A stretch of 34,886 nucleotides of DNA from an uncultured cyanobacterium (GCA_903858015.1 CAIOGZ010000017.1:1-34886); one strand, 5' to 3'; shown: positions 1-8,300, counted from the first letter of the stretch. The notes: generated from the letters alone by a model not told the origin. Program-made: numbers and translations.

Positions 1-270
1 CTGATCCACCTGATCGGACGGCGTGACCTGATGGTCTGCCACCAGGGCCAGGAAGACAAACTTGCGGTATTCCTCGATGGCGCGCAGCGCAAACAGACGG
101 CTCCAGCCGTTGGCGCGCATCAGATGGGCGAGAAAGCCGATGTCATGGCTGGGATCATCCAGTTCGTAAGCGCAGATGCGTTGATAGAGCTGCTGCTGTT
201 TCTCCAGCACGGGACCTAATCCAGGTGTTGCTACTGACAGTGACTGCCAGCCCGAAAGTCTGTCAATCAT
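1..270 (-). CDS. Partial gene: glycine-rich-domain-protein-like cyanobacterial protein (N-terminal 90 residues)
   Basis: A leftward reading frame begins at ATG (270-268) and stays open to the window edge, giving the first 90 residues. The piece is helical and includes HLMRANGWSRLFALRAIEEY, followed by KFVFLA and a C-terminal VTPSDQVDQ. This combination recalls cyanobacterial proteins annotated as glycine-rich domain-containing protein-like, where a VDQ-V-W-H type motif follows at this point; the family is recalled from memory, not searched. Its function is unknown to me. It is divergent from the rightward gene at 383, so the 112 bases between them should hold promoters for both. The rest of the gene lies to the left of the window. 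Confidence 0.65.
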   Translation of the reverse strand, partial: MIDRLSGWQSLSVATPGLGPVLEKQQQLYQRICAYELDDPSHDIGFLAHLMRANGWSRLFALRAIEEYRKFVFLALVADHQVTPSDQVDQ

Positions 271-382
271 GGCCAGATGGAAGGCGATGGAAGATACTGG
301 AACCTGCCGCCTTACGGCCCCAATGGGTATAGACTAACGCCAGCGCCAACCTCCCCATGCCCCCGCTATCCCGCCTGCAGCG

Positions 383-1318
383 ATGAGCTGGTCAGTCTTC
401 CTGCAGTCCCTCGGTGAGCGCCAAGAACACGCGCTCACCCCCCATGAACTGGAGGTGATTCTCTGCCTCAATGAGGAGCCCGGCCAGAGCAAGCAGCAGC
501 TGCTGGAGGCCTATCAGCGCCGTCAGGGTCCGATCGAGGAGGAGGCCTTCACCCAGCGCCTGCGTACGATTTATCGCAAGTTCAATGTCAGCGGCAGGGG
601 CTACAAGCTGCCGCAATTGCAGCGTTATCTGGCGCAGCAGTATCAGCAGAGCGGGCCGGGCTTGTCCCGTTTTGGCCTCAGCCGAATCCACGCCGCTTTC
701 CCCACCGATACCTTCGCCGCCGCCCTTGAGCGGCTCCTGCATAACCAGGAGCAAGCTAAGGACGACGATCACAAGGTGGACGATCCCCCGGTCGAGAATC
801 ACAAGGAGGTGGCCATCCTGCAGACCTTCGCGCCCAACCTGGAGTACTACCGCGCCCACCTCAGCCGCTGCCTGCAGGCCGGGGTGCGGGTGCGGATCCT
901 GCTGGCCTGGCCCTATTCCCTGGCTGCGGGGCTGCGGGAGCAGGTGCTGACCCGCTATGCGGCCGAGCCGTTGGCGGAGGATTTCGCCATCCAGGGCAGC
1001 GTGATCGCCAATCTGGAAACCCTGGAGGCCACGATCCGTGCCAGTCGCAATCCCGCCAATCTGGAGATCCGGCTGTACGACACCTTGCCTTCGCTTTCGC
1101 TCTACCGCGCCGGTTCCACCCTGCTGGCGGCGCCGTTCCTGCACGGGGCCCTGGCGATCCATACCTTCCAACTCGAGCTCGATCTCGGCGCCAGTGATGC
1201 ACTGCTCACCGGCACTTTGTTAAACGACTTCGAGCGGATGTGGACCGTGGCGCGCCCCTTCCTGCCCGCACCCGATCAGAACTGGCGCAATGAGCTGAAA
1301 ATCCTGTTCACCAACTGA
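383..1318 (+). CDS. HTH-like N-terminus plus PLD-like (DUF5919-type) C-terminal domain protein
   Basis: The protein has 311 residues. Residues 1-90 look like a winged-helix or effector-associated domain: LTPHELEVILCLN, then a second helical unit ending KFNVSGRGYKLPQLQRYL. A charged linker (about 124-142) follows. Residues 143-300 contain EVAILQTFAPNLEYY, VRVRILLAWP, NLEIRLYDTLPSLSLYRAG and a late LELDLGASDALL. That order resembles the phospholipase-D-like DUF5919 fold, usually found behind regulatory N-termini in cyanobacteria. I see no paired HKD motifs, so catalysis is doubtful and a sensing role is as likely. The gene is followed after 5 bases by the 1324 gene, so the two are probably one operon. 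The family link is by pattern only. Confidence 0.8.
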   Translation: MSWSVFLQSLGERQEHALTPHELEVILCLNEEPGQSKQQLLEAYQRRQGPIEEEAFTQRLRTIYRKFNVSGRGYKLPQLQRYLAQQYQQSGPGLSRFGLSRIHAAFPTDTFAAALERLLHNQEQAKDDDHKVDDPPVENHKEVAILQTFAPNLEYYRAHLSRCLQAGVRVRILLAWPYSLAAGLREQVLTRYAAEPLAEDFAIQGSVIANLETLEATIRASRNPANLEIRLYDTLPSLSLYRAGSTLLAAPFLHGALAIHTFQLELDLGASDALLTGTLLNDFERMWTVARPFLPAPDQNWRNELKILFTN

Positions 1319-1323
1319 TCGCC

Positions 1324-2094
1324 ATGCTGGCCACCCTCAACGCCCACGAACGAACACGGATCTCCAGCCTCCAGGCCCACCCCCTGCTGGCCAATGTGGC
1401 CGCCCTCAGCTGGGACGAGCTGCTGGCCCTGTTGTTGCAACGGCGCTTTTTGTCGCTGTCGATCGTGAATGTGTATGAGGGCGTGATCGACGCCCTGGAG
1501 AGCGACGCCATCAAGGCCACCGTGCGGCAGATCCTGCATGAGGAATACCCGCGCAATACCCGCGGTGTGCCCCTGGCCTCCCATCGCGAATTGCTGTTTC
1601 GCGATCTACTGCATCTGGGCGCCAGCCGGGAGTGCATCCTGACCACCCGCGAAGCCGCTGCGACGCAGGAGGTGCGGCTGGCCAGCCTGCAGGCGTTGCA
1701 ATGCTGCCTGGGCCAACCCCACAGCGACCTGGCGCTGATCGCCTTCCTGCGCTTCTGGGCCGAAGTGCTGGTATCGGTGGAGTACGAATGCCTATGGCCG
1801 CGTCTCTCGGAACGCCTGGCGCAGGGCCCCGCAGCGGCAGGAACGCGTTCTGAATTCTTCTACTACCACATGATTCACGACCGCCGCCAATCCGACATCG
1901 GCACTGAGGAGTTGCTGGGCGGCCTCACCCACTCCCAGGAACTGGCCCGCCACATGGCGGAGCTGATCAGTTGCGAAGAAGCCCTGCAGATTGCGATCAG
2001 CCAGGTGGAGCGGGCCTGGGAACTGAAGGATCGCTTCTACCAGCAATTCCTGCCCCTACCGGCCCCGAGCCATCGTCCGGGGGGTGGGCTGTGA
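1324..2094 (+). CDS. Heme-oxygenase-like (TENA/HDO superfamily) putative diiron protein
   Basis: The protein has 256 residues and is nearly all helical. It carries the spaced signature of heme-oxygenase-like diiron oxidases: EEYPRNTRGVPLASHRELLF (residues 73-92, with His87), a central Glu-containing helix (SVEYE, 151-155), and FFYYHMIHDRRQSDI (178-192, with His182 and Asp186). In the family these positions bind a weak dinuclear iron site that acts on small amine or fatty substrates. I infer iron binding; the substrate is unknown. It lies 5 bases behind the HTH/PLD-like gene, so the two are probably co-transcribed and may form a sensor-enzyme pair. The C-terminal 15 residues are Pro/Gly-rich and carry no visible motif. 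Confidence 0.75.
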   Translation: MLATLNAHERTRISSLQAHPLLANVAALSWDELLALLLQRRFLSLSIVNVYEGVIDALESDAIKATVRQILHEEYPRNTRGVPLASHRELLFRDLLHLGASRECILTTREAAATQEVRLASLQALQCCLGQPHSDLALIAFLRFWAEVLVSVEYECLWPRLSERLAQGPAAAGTRSEFFYYHMIHDRRQSDIGTEELLGGLTHSQELARHMAELISCEEALQIAISQVERAWELKDRFYQQFLPLPAPSHRPGGGL

Positions 2095-2214
2095 TCCGGT
2101 TGAGGAAGGATGGCAACCGGGCCCAGTTGGTGGCTGGGGGGTCGCGCTGGACTCGAGCGGAAAGCACAACCGCCTGATCCATGCGCTGCCCCATCGAACC
2201 CTTAACGCCAGGGG

Positions 2215-2492
2215 GGCTGGATGGTGTTCGATAGCTCTGGCGGCTTCCGTCTGGACGATGGCTCCGTACTCAGCACCGATGTGTCGGTGCCTTGCGCCGC
2301 AAGATAGTCGCAAACGGCGCCCGGCTGGGCTGGTTGCTGTTTGCCGAGCAGCTGGCTGTGGAGATCTGGCGGGCCGGTGGCGGCGCGAATGCTCCTGGCG
2401 AACCCCTGCGGATCGAGCCCGCGCTGGCGCTGGAGGGTGGGGAGTTGTTGCCGGGGTTACGGCTGGAGTTGTCGGAGATCTGGAGCAGTTGA
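2215..2492 (+). pseudogene. Decayed Uma2-family (PD-(D/E)XK) nuclease gene
   Basis: No intact gene occupies 2095-2609, but two pieces in different frames match successive parts of a Uma2 protein. From 2221, MVFDSSGGFRLDDGSVLSTD corresponds to the usual FDSSTGFRLPDGxxxSPD segment. From about 2295, RRKIVANGARLGWLLFAEQ continues with VEIWRAG and ends LRIEPALALEGGELLPG plus LRLELSEIW, which is the family's C-terminal half. The segment that should lie between them, around the catalytic Asp/Glu/Lys, is missing or frame-shifted, so this is a relic. Upstream sequence (2095-2214) may hold further scraps, but I cannot align them. Uma2 genes are numerous and often broken in cyanobacteria. Confidence 0.65.
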
Positions 2493-2609
2493 AGGGTAGG
2501 GCTGGGCTGGGAACGGACGGATTGGCTATCTTCCCAACTCGCCTCAGCTGGCTAACAGCAACTAATACAGTGCGGCTTCGATCAGTAGTCTTCTAGGCTG
2601 CCCCTGAGC

Positions 2610-3329
2610 TTGCTTTGCAATGTGCCTGAACTCGAAGGCCCACGATTCGAGCCCAGCGACAGCGTCGTGTCCCATCAGCGAATAATTCTGCGTCGTGCGT
2701 GGACAACCGGGAGGAGATTCGCGTTGCGACTGCTTGCCGTCCCCCTTGGACTGGCTGGACTCTTGCTACTGGGTTGGGCCCTGGTCCGGGCCATTCTCTC
2801 CTTGGAGTTTCACTCCAGGGTTGGGCAGGTGCTGCTCGCGCTGGTCGCGCTCTGCATCGTTGTGGAGGCTCTGGAGGCTGGATGGGACCAGTTGTCAGCA
2901 CTGCAACGGCGGAAGGCCCAGGCCAGTTGGCGGCGGCGGACGCGGGGGCTGTTGCGCTCCAGGGCGCTGAGCTTGTGGCCGGTGGTCCTGGTGCTGCTGA
3001 CCTCGTTGCTGGGAATCGCGGACTGGTTTCCAGCGCCAGGCTGGAGCCGACCTATGATGTTGGGATTGATTGCGACGGTTGGCATTTATGGCTACCAGCG
3101 TGAAAAAAGAGAGAAGCAGAAGGACCTCCTGGCTTTCGCCGATGTGGCGCGATATCGATTCGCTGAGGAAGCAAAACGAATCCACCAAGAAAGAGATCGA
3201 GAGCATGAGGAGAAAATCCGAGCAGACCGAGATAGAAACCGAGCAATTGAGGAGCGAAACCGAGATATTGAGAAGGCAAAACAAAGCGCTAGAATTGATC
3301 GAATCAAGCGACTTAGACGCCCTACTTAG
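2610..3329 (+). CDS. Four-helix membrane protein with charged coiled-coil tail, unknown function
   Basis: The protein has 239 residues. Hydrophobic segments lie at about 38-63, 72-90, 119-140 and 147-162, followed by a highly charged helical tail (163-239) with AEEAKRIHQERDREHEEKI. I recognise no family. The tail is also open in the +1 frame, where the next gene reads a different Leu/Glu-rich coiled coil, so the native product may switch frame somewhere after residue 162. A run of six A at 3103-3108, just after the last membrane segment, is one place where slippage could occur. An internal GTG near residue 19 is an alternative start. Part of this gene (3030 onward) has a decayed copy at 5795-6205. 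Confidence 0.55.
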   Translation: MLCNVPELEGPRFEPSDSVVSHQRIILRRAWTTGRRFALRLLAVPLGLAGLLLLGWALVRAILSLEFHSRVGQVLLALVALCIVVEALEAGWDQLSALQRRKAQASWRRRTRGLLRSRALSLWPVVLVLLTSLLGIADWFPAPGWSRPMMLGLIATVGIYGYQREKREKQKDLLAFADVARYRFAEEAKRIHQERDREHEEKIRADRDRNRAIEERNRDIEKAKQSARIDRIKRLRRPT

Positions 3330-3849
3330 GGAAGCTACAATTTCCGGCGGGAATGAGTCAGAACATACTGAGGATCAGTTTGACCTTAATCTTCTCGCCG
3401 AGAAGCTTGTGGCACACGGTTGCGATGTTGACGATATTCCCTTTCTTTTTGATGTCCTTGAACTGACCAAGGAGAAAGAGTTGCGCCCGCTACACCCCAT
3501 ACCCGAAGGACTTTCACATGCAACAAAAATTCCTATTCCCGATGCGGCTCGGCTACCCATTAGTCGACAGCAACAACATCGCAGCCTGGCCGAATGCGAA
3601 TACAGAAATACTTCAGATAGAATGTTGATTCTGCAGATCCCGGGTCCTGATGGCAGTTACCTCGAAAAGATAACGTTTCCCTACGAACGGTGGATTTTCA
3701 CTTGTCCCATTAACAGCGAGGTCCAAATCTGGACCCATGGCCTGGGAGGACCGGAATTACGTGAGATTATCAGCGCGGAAGATCTGCTCATCAAGGAGCC
3801 TGATGCAACCGCCGAACCCATTGGCTCCTCATGGATCGAGGCCGGCTGA
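3070..3849 (+). CDS. Coiled-coil protein overlapping the preceding gene in the +1 frame
   Basis: The frame gives 259 residues from ATG 3070 or, more naturally, ATG 3088 (MATSVKK). Residues 29-75 form a coiled coil (DIDSLRKQNESTKKEIESMR and onward). After it comes DQFDLNLLAEKLVAHGCDVD, then a C-terminal part rich in beta strands with MLILQIPGPDGSYLEKITFP. It overlaps the membrane-protein frame by 260 bases, too much for ordinary operon overlap. I infer that one frame-shifted product (membrane part plus this part) or a mutated gene is likely. The decayed copy at 6140-6205 keeps GGNDSKHTEDQLDLDLLA in this frame against GGNESEHTEDQFDLNLLA here, with synonymous changes, so the C-terminal frame was really translated. 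Confidence 0.5.
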   Translation: MRRLAFMATSVKKERSRRTSWLSPMWRDIDSLRKQNESTKKEIESMRRKSEQTEIETEQLRSETEILRRQNKALELIESSDLDALLREATISGGNESEHTEDQFDLNLLAEKLVAHGCDVDDIPFLFDVLELTKEKELRPLHPIPEGLSHATKIPIPDAARLPISRQQQHRSLAECEYRNTSDRMLILQIPGPDGSYLEKITFPYERWIFTCPINSEVQIWTHGLGGPELREIISAEDLLIKEPDATAEPIGSSWIEAG

Positions 3850-4032
3850 ACAAGCTCGGGACGTCAGGACCAGAGTGCATCCCATGGCCGTCTTTAGTGA
3901 ATGATTGACGGTTTCTTACTTTTGTTCTCCGCCAGCTTTGTTTCGACCACTCGAAGGCACCCATGGCCTTCCATTCCACAACGTGGCTAGCCGCCAGATT
4001 GAGGATTCGAAAGCTAACAAGAAGCCCTCCTT

Positions 4033-5574
4033 TCACCATAAGCCCGGCTGAACAGATTCACTATCTGCGCCTGTGCCCCCAGCACCGCACAGCCCCCTAC
4101 CCTTGCCTCCTGTCTCCACCACACCCTTATCCGCAGTTTTAGCTCCCGTCTCAGCCTCAGGAATGATCTGCTTAGGCACCTCACTCCAAAAGCCATACTT
4201 GCGGCCGTGATCCCGGCGCAGCTGCAACATATATCTGCGGTGATCAACCAGCTCCCCCCAATCGTCCATGGCGGCGGCCAAGCGGTGGCAGGTTTCGAGA
4301 TGGCGGGCCGCGTGGGGATAGCGCTTGGGGCGCTTCACCTTGAGCGTGAAATCGATCATCGCCCGCAGACAAACTGTGGCCGCCAGCGGCTGGCGTTTTT
4401 CCAACAGTTCTGCCAGCGGCGCCAGCAGGAAGTAGAGATCGCCATTCAGCGGCTTGGGCGCAGCCAGCACCAGCCGGGCGGCCCGGTGCGGCTCCGGCCA
4501 GTGCAGCAGAAACCACAGCGCCTCCTCCAGATCGTCGTGCTCCGCGACCAGATCAAGGGCCTTCTCCTCGGCGGGCATGTCCTCAAAGGCCGGCAGCCGT
4601 TTGAGGTAGTCGCGCAGGTGGCGGCCTGAGAGCTCCAGCAGGGCAAACTCCCAGCGCTGGGCCTGGGCCTCGTCGCTGCGGCCGAGGGCCTCCAGCGCCG
4701 CCAGGCGCGCATCGCACCACTCCACGGCGCCAGCGCGTCGCTGGCGCAGGGTCGGGTCGGCCGCCTGCAGCAGCGTCAGCGCCTCCTCCGCCCGGCCGGC
4801 CTTGGTGAGCCGCTCCGCCACCTTGGCCGCAATCGCCGGCATTGTTAACGCTTCAGGGCTGTGGTCGCGATACTCCGCCAGGTAGGCCTCGGCGTCGCCT
4901 AGGGCATCGGCGATGTCGAGCATGGCGAGGCGCACGACCCAGTCGGGCTTGGTTGGGGCCGCCGTGGGGCCGCTGGAGCGCTGGCGCAGGGTTGCGAGGC
5001 GCAGGCGCAGATGGGCCAGCCCCTCGGGCCCCAGGGCCGGGCCGAGATCGCGCACGATCGGATCGAACTGGCCATAGCTGTTGCTCACCACAGCGGCATA
5101 GACCTGATCGGCCAAGTTCTGTGGCTTGCTGCGGGCCGCCAGGGCCACCTGGCCGAGGGCGGCGCTGGCCTGATGGAACCAGTCCCGCAGCACCGCATCG
5201 CGGTCATCACAGCGCTCGATCAGCCCCCCCGACAGCTCCAGCACCTCCCACAGCAAATCCACCGCCAGATCGGCATCATGGGCCGCGATCGGACCGCTGA
5301 TCGCCTGGCGCTGCCGTTCCAGCTCCCGCAGCAGCTCATCGCGCTGGTGGTCGCCTAGCAGGCTGCCTGCGCGGGCGATGTTGGCCAACCGCTTGCGCAG
5401 CTCCCGCGCCATCTCCAAAGGCCCCTTTTGCTCGGCCAGCGCGAGCCGCAGCAGCCGCTTACTGGCGTTGTTGCCCTCGCAGAGCGTCATCAACAGCTCC
5501 GCCAGCCTGGCCGCCCCCAGGGCTTCGAGATTTTTGGCATTGAGCGTGCCCTTCGCTGCGCCTTTAGCCGCCAT
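4033..5574 (-). CDS. DUF6880-like helical-repeat protein
   Basis: I place the start at ATG 5574 (MAAKGAAKGTLNAKNLEALG), giving 513 residues. An in-frame ATG at 5703 would add 43 residues of unconserved look. The N-terminus with LNAKNLEALGAARLAELLM, KRLLRLALAEQKG and the ARELRKRLANIARAGSLL helix recalls bacterial DUF6880 proteins, as does LAVDLLWEVLELSGGLIERC. The middle is a TPR-like array of helices (AEEALTLLQAADPTLRQR). The end, MDDWGELVDHRRYMLQLRRD then HGRKYGFW, is also typical. About 40 low-complexity residues trail after it. The function is unknown; helical repeats suggest protein binding. The gene runs leftward between two same-direction copies of the coiled-coil locus. Confidence 0.8.
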   Translation of the reverse strand: MAAKGAAKGTLNAKNLEALGAARLAELLMTLCEGNNASKRLLRLALAEQKGPLEMARELRKRLANIARAGSLLGDHQRDELLRELERQRQAISGPIAAHDADLAVDLLWEVLELSGGLIERCDDRDAVLRDWFHQASAALGQVALAARSKPQNLADQVYAAVVSNSYGQFDPIVRDLGPALGPEGLAHLRLRLATLRQRSSGPTAAPTKPDWVVRLAMLDIADALGDAEAYLAEYRDHSPEALTMPAIAAKVAERLTKAGRAEEALTLLQAADPTLRQRRAGAVEWCDARLAALEALGRSDEAQAQRWEFALLELSGRHLRDYLKRLPAFEDMPAEEKALDLVAEHDDLEEALWFLLHWPEPHRAARLVLAAPKPLNGDLYFLLAPLAELLEKRQPLAATVCLRAMIDFTLKVKRPKRYPHAARHLETCHRLAAAMDDWGELVDHRRYMLQLRRDHGRKYGFWSEVPKQIIPEAETGAKTADKGVVETGGKGRGLCGAGGTGADSESVQPGLW

Positions 5575-5794
5575 CGATTTTTTGCTGCTGCTGAAGCTGT
5601 CTCCTCCAATCTCGGCCAACTGGGCTTGGTCCGCAAACCTTTCAAGATGCAGCCCAGGGCGTGGGGTGGTGGACCTCACACCCATTCGCGCACGGGTCGC
5701 CATTTAAGAGTGGACAGCAACGAGCGCCACCGAGGCAGCGTTGCAGGCGATGGCCCAACGCCGGTACTAGAGGCAGGGGGGCTGGCTTCAGGCT

Positions 5795-6205
5795 CCAAGC
5801 TGGAGCGAACTTATGCTGATGGCATTGACTACAACGGATGGCGTTGATTGCAACGGATGCCATTGATAGCTACCACCGTGAACAAAGATAGAAGCAGAAA
5901 GGCCTCTTAGCTTTCGCCGATGGGGCGCGATATTGATTCGCCAAGGCAGCAAAACAAATCCACCAACAAAAAGATCGAAAGCTTGAGGAGCGAATCCAAG
6001 CGGATCAAGAGAGAAGCCGAACAATCGGGGGGCGAAACCGAGACCCTGTGCAAACAAAATAAAGCGCCAGTAAGGCGCTAGCATTGATAAAGTTAAGCGA
6101 GTTAAGCGCCATTTCGCAAGAAAGCCTCTATTCCGGGTGGTAACGACTCAAAGCATACTGAAGATCAACTGGATCTTGATCTTCTTGCTGGGAAGCTTGT
6201 GGCAC
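5795..6205 (+). pseudogene. Degenerate second copy of the 3030-3415 coiled-coil region
   Basis: Aligned by eye, this stretch follows 3030-3415 throughout: a gctggagc block, a gctaccaccgtgaa block, aggcctcttagctttcgccg against aggacctcctggctttcgcc, then the charged region, and finally gaagcttgtggca in both. Neither frame is intact. The membrane-protein frame meets a stop near 5908 and again near 5934; the other frame meets one near 6078 and carries a one-base indel before 6140. Similarity stops after the gaagcttgtggca block at about 6205, and no homologue of 3416-3849 follows. The copy lies in the same orientation as its source and on the far side of the DUF6880-like gene. Confidence 0.85.
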
Positions 6206-6416
6206 GCCGCTCCGGTCCCAGAGGCGGGTCAAGTTAACGCGCGATCGAATGATAGCGAAGGTAGCTCATATCCGATTTAAGCTAAATTCAAGCCATTCGC
6301 AATGCGGGCAACCTGGGGGATTAATCCAAGCCCGGCGACGACATCGCCTTATTGCATCAGGGTGCCCTGCCCAAGGGATCCCTTGCCATGGGGGAAACTT
6401 ATAGCAAAAAAGGTCC
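6206..6416. other. Gene-free stretch, nothing recognised
   Basis: Between the end of the decayed copy and the small leftward membrane gene I see no convincing coding frame, hairpin with a T-run, or RNA gene. Together with the decayed copy, the region from about 5700 to 6416 holds no intact gene. Confidence 0.6.
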
Positions 6417-6566
6417 TTAGGGCAGGGTAAAACCAGAGGTGTTGAGGTGCTTGAGGTCGAGCAGCACCACCATGAACCAAACCAACAGAGCCAGGCCTCC
6501 GATCGAAGCGAGCACGGCCAGCAGGCCCACAATCGCCGACTTGGGGGAACCGCTGTCGTTCGCCAT
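6417..6566 (-). CDS. Small single-span membrane protein (49 residues)
   Basis: The start is chosen at ATG 6566 (MANDSGSPKS), because an upstream in-frame ATG at 6677 adds only basic, Pro-rich sequence unlike a protein. The product has a short polar N-terminus, one hydrophobic segment of about 26 residues (AIVGLLAVLASIGGLALLVW and six more), and a short tail LKHLNTSGFTLP. No family is recognised. The composition and size suit a small thylakoid or plasma-membrane peptide of a cyanobacterium, but that is inference. No strong ribosome binding site precedes it, and the gene stands alone. Confidence 0.5.
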   Translation of the reverse strand: MANDSGSPKSAIVGLLAVLASIGGLALLVWFMVVLLDLKHLNTSGFTLP

Positions 6567-6685
6567 GGGTACAGATAGAAGAACGATCACTTTGCCACGG
6601 CCAGGCCCAGGGGGCTTGCGGCAAGGGACCATGGGCAAGGCTGCCTTGGGGATGGAGCGAAGCAGCGCCCCCCGCATCAGGACCG

Positions 6686-6886
6686 TTGACCATCCGGTTG
6701 GACCCAGCCACCAGGGGGCTAACTAAGTATCCAACCAGCTTAATCGTCGGCGCAGAGGGGGGGGTGGCTGCCGCGCCGAGCCGCCGCACTCCGGTCGAAC
6801 CCAAGACCAAGCCGAAGGTTGTTGAGATCAAAGTCAATCCTCAGCCTTGCCAGCAGTGCAGGCAGCCCTGCAGCCAAGCAACTTGA
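6686..6886 (+). CDS. Doubtful small Cys-containing ORF (66 residues)
   Basis: The frame encodes 66 residues with a Lys/Pro-rich middle and an ending QPCQQCRQPCSQAT, a cluster of three Cys in eight residues. The first 20 residues look random, so any real protein would begin later, with no obvious start codon. I know no homologue. It fills most of the otherwise empty interval 6567-6959, between the divergent small membrane gene and the M48-like gene. It may be a chance frame. Confidence 0.25.
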   Translation: MTIRLDPATRGLTKYPTSLIVGAEGGVAAAPSRRTPVEPKTKPKVVEIKVNPQPCQQCRQPCSQAT

Positions 6887-6959
6887 ATCAGCGATGCCGC
6901 GCTGAATCTATGGGGGTCAGGTCAGGGGTGATCCCACCCATAACTCCAAATCCATCACC

Positions 6960-8285
6960 ATGGCAGCTACGCCCGAACCCTTCCCAGGCCAAACTCCTTC
7001 ACCCTGGCTCTGGATCTTGCCGCGAGGGCGCCAGGGGATCGCCGCCGTGCTGCTCGCTGCAGCCCTGGTCCAGCTGGCACCAGCTTCGAGAGCTGCCGCA
7101 CCGCCGCCCGCCGATCGCTACGCCGAATCCCGCCGGGAGATGGGCGGAGATCTTTACCCCGCCTACCGCATTCTGGAGCGATTGATGCAGGTCAATCGCA
7201 TCGCCACCCCGATGGCGATCACCCTGCGCAGCACCACCGCGGCTGACTGCCAGGCCACAGCCGCCAATCCAGCCCCCTGCCCCAGCGGCACGCCGCTCCC
7301 CAGCCAGCTGCCGAAGGACGCCACCCTGGCCTGGGCGGTGCAACTGATTGCCGCCAACAATTCCCTTGGCGGCAGCCAGAAGCTCAGCAATGGCGGCTAC
7401 CTGCTGCGCATCGACAAAGCCACCGTCGACAACCTGGCGCTACAACCGACCCAGCTGGCCTGCGTGATCGCCCAGGAGCTGGCCCAGGCCAGCCTCGATC
7501 AGCCGCAGCGATTCCGCACCAGAAGCCACGAGCTCGACGGCCAGAGCGCCACCCTCATTGCCGCCGCCGTGAACAACGCCCACACGGCCCAGCGCAACAG
7601 CGACACCTGGATGACCATTGCCATGGGACTCAGTGCCGTGGGCAGCGGCCTCAGTGCCGCCGGGGGCAACCTGGCCATGGCTAATCAGGCGGCGATCGAC
7701 AACCAGTTCCAAGCTCTTACCATGATGGCCGATGCTAAGGCCGGTGGGCAGGTGTTCCAGGCCTATATCACCGCCTACTACCCCATCCTGCGCACTAATG
7801 CCCCCCGCTCCCTAGCCGCCATCGCCGGCATGGAGGGTCTGAACCTCAACTTCGTGAAACGAACCCAAAAAGATATCGATCGCTACCTGGTCGACTATCG
7901 CAAGCAGCTAGAAACCAGCCAGCGGGAACTACAACTGGAGGCCGATGCCCGCAGCGTCGAATTCATAGCCCGGGCCGGCATCAACCCCCAGACCTGCCTA
8001 GAGGCCCTCGCCGCCGATCCGCCCCCGGATGCCCCAGCGGCGTCTAGCGCCGGCAACACCGCGTCGGCCCCTGCAGAGCGCCGCAACGCCCTGCAGGCCG
8101 CCATCAACGCCTTGCCAGCGCGCCTGCGCAACAGCGACAAGAAGCCCCTATTGCCCTACCCACCCCTGGCCTATGGGCTCGATCGCAACACCAACACGGT
8201 GAGCCTTTTCCCCCCCGGCACCGTGCCGCCGCGGCAAACGGCCCAGGACAAAACCCGATCGGTGGAAAGCCTGCTGGGCAGATAA
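6960..8285 (+). CDS. M48-metallopeptidase-like exported protein lacking the zinc ligands
   Basis: The protein has 441 residues. A basic N-terminus and hydrophobic segment (about 24-44, ending PASRAAAP) form a signal peptide or anchor. Two blocks have the layout of M48 peptidases. CVIAQELAQAS (168-178) sits where HExxH is expected, and LQLEADARSVEFIARAGINP (324-343) sits where the ExxAD helix is expected. Here HExxH reads QELAQ (Gln172, Glu173, Gln176) and ExxAD reads QLEAD (Gln325). All three expected zinc ligands are Gln, while the general-base Glu is kept. I infer a non-catalytic M48 relative in the periplasm or membrane. The C-terminal 90 residues are Ala/Pro-rich. It converges on valS with 15 bases between them. 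Confidence 0.8.
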   Translation: MAATPEPFPGQTPSPWLWILPRGRQGIAAVLLAAALVQLAPASRAAAPPPADRYAESRREMGGDLYPAYRILERLMQVNRIATPMAITLRSTTAADCQATAANPAPCPSGTPLPSQLPKDATLAWAVQLIAANNSLGGSQKLSNGGYLLRIDKATVDNLALQPTQLACVIAQELAQASLDQPQRFRTRSHELDGQSATLIAAAVNNAHTAQRNSDTWMTIAMGLSAVGSGLSAAGGNLAMANQAAIDNQFQALTMMADAKAGGQVFQAYITAYYPILRTNAPRSLAAIAGMEGLNLNFVKRTQKDIDRYLVDYRKQLETSQRELQLEADARSVEFIARAGINPQTCLEALAADPPPDAPAASSAGNTASAPAERRNALQAAINALPARLRNSDKKPLLPYPPLAYGLDRNTNTVSLFPPGTVPPRQTAQDKTRSVESLLGR

Positions 8286-8300
8286 GCGTCGCGGATCGCC

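Noticed and set aside
5575..5703. 43-codon N-terminal extension of the DUF6880-like gene
   Set aside because: The extra residues look unconserved and the recognisable family start (TLNAKNLEALG) sits right after ATG 5574.
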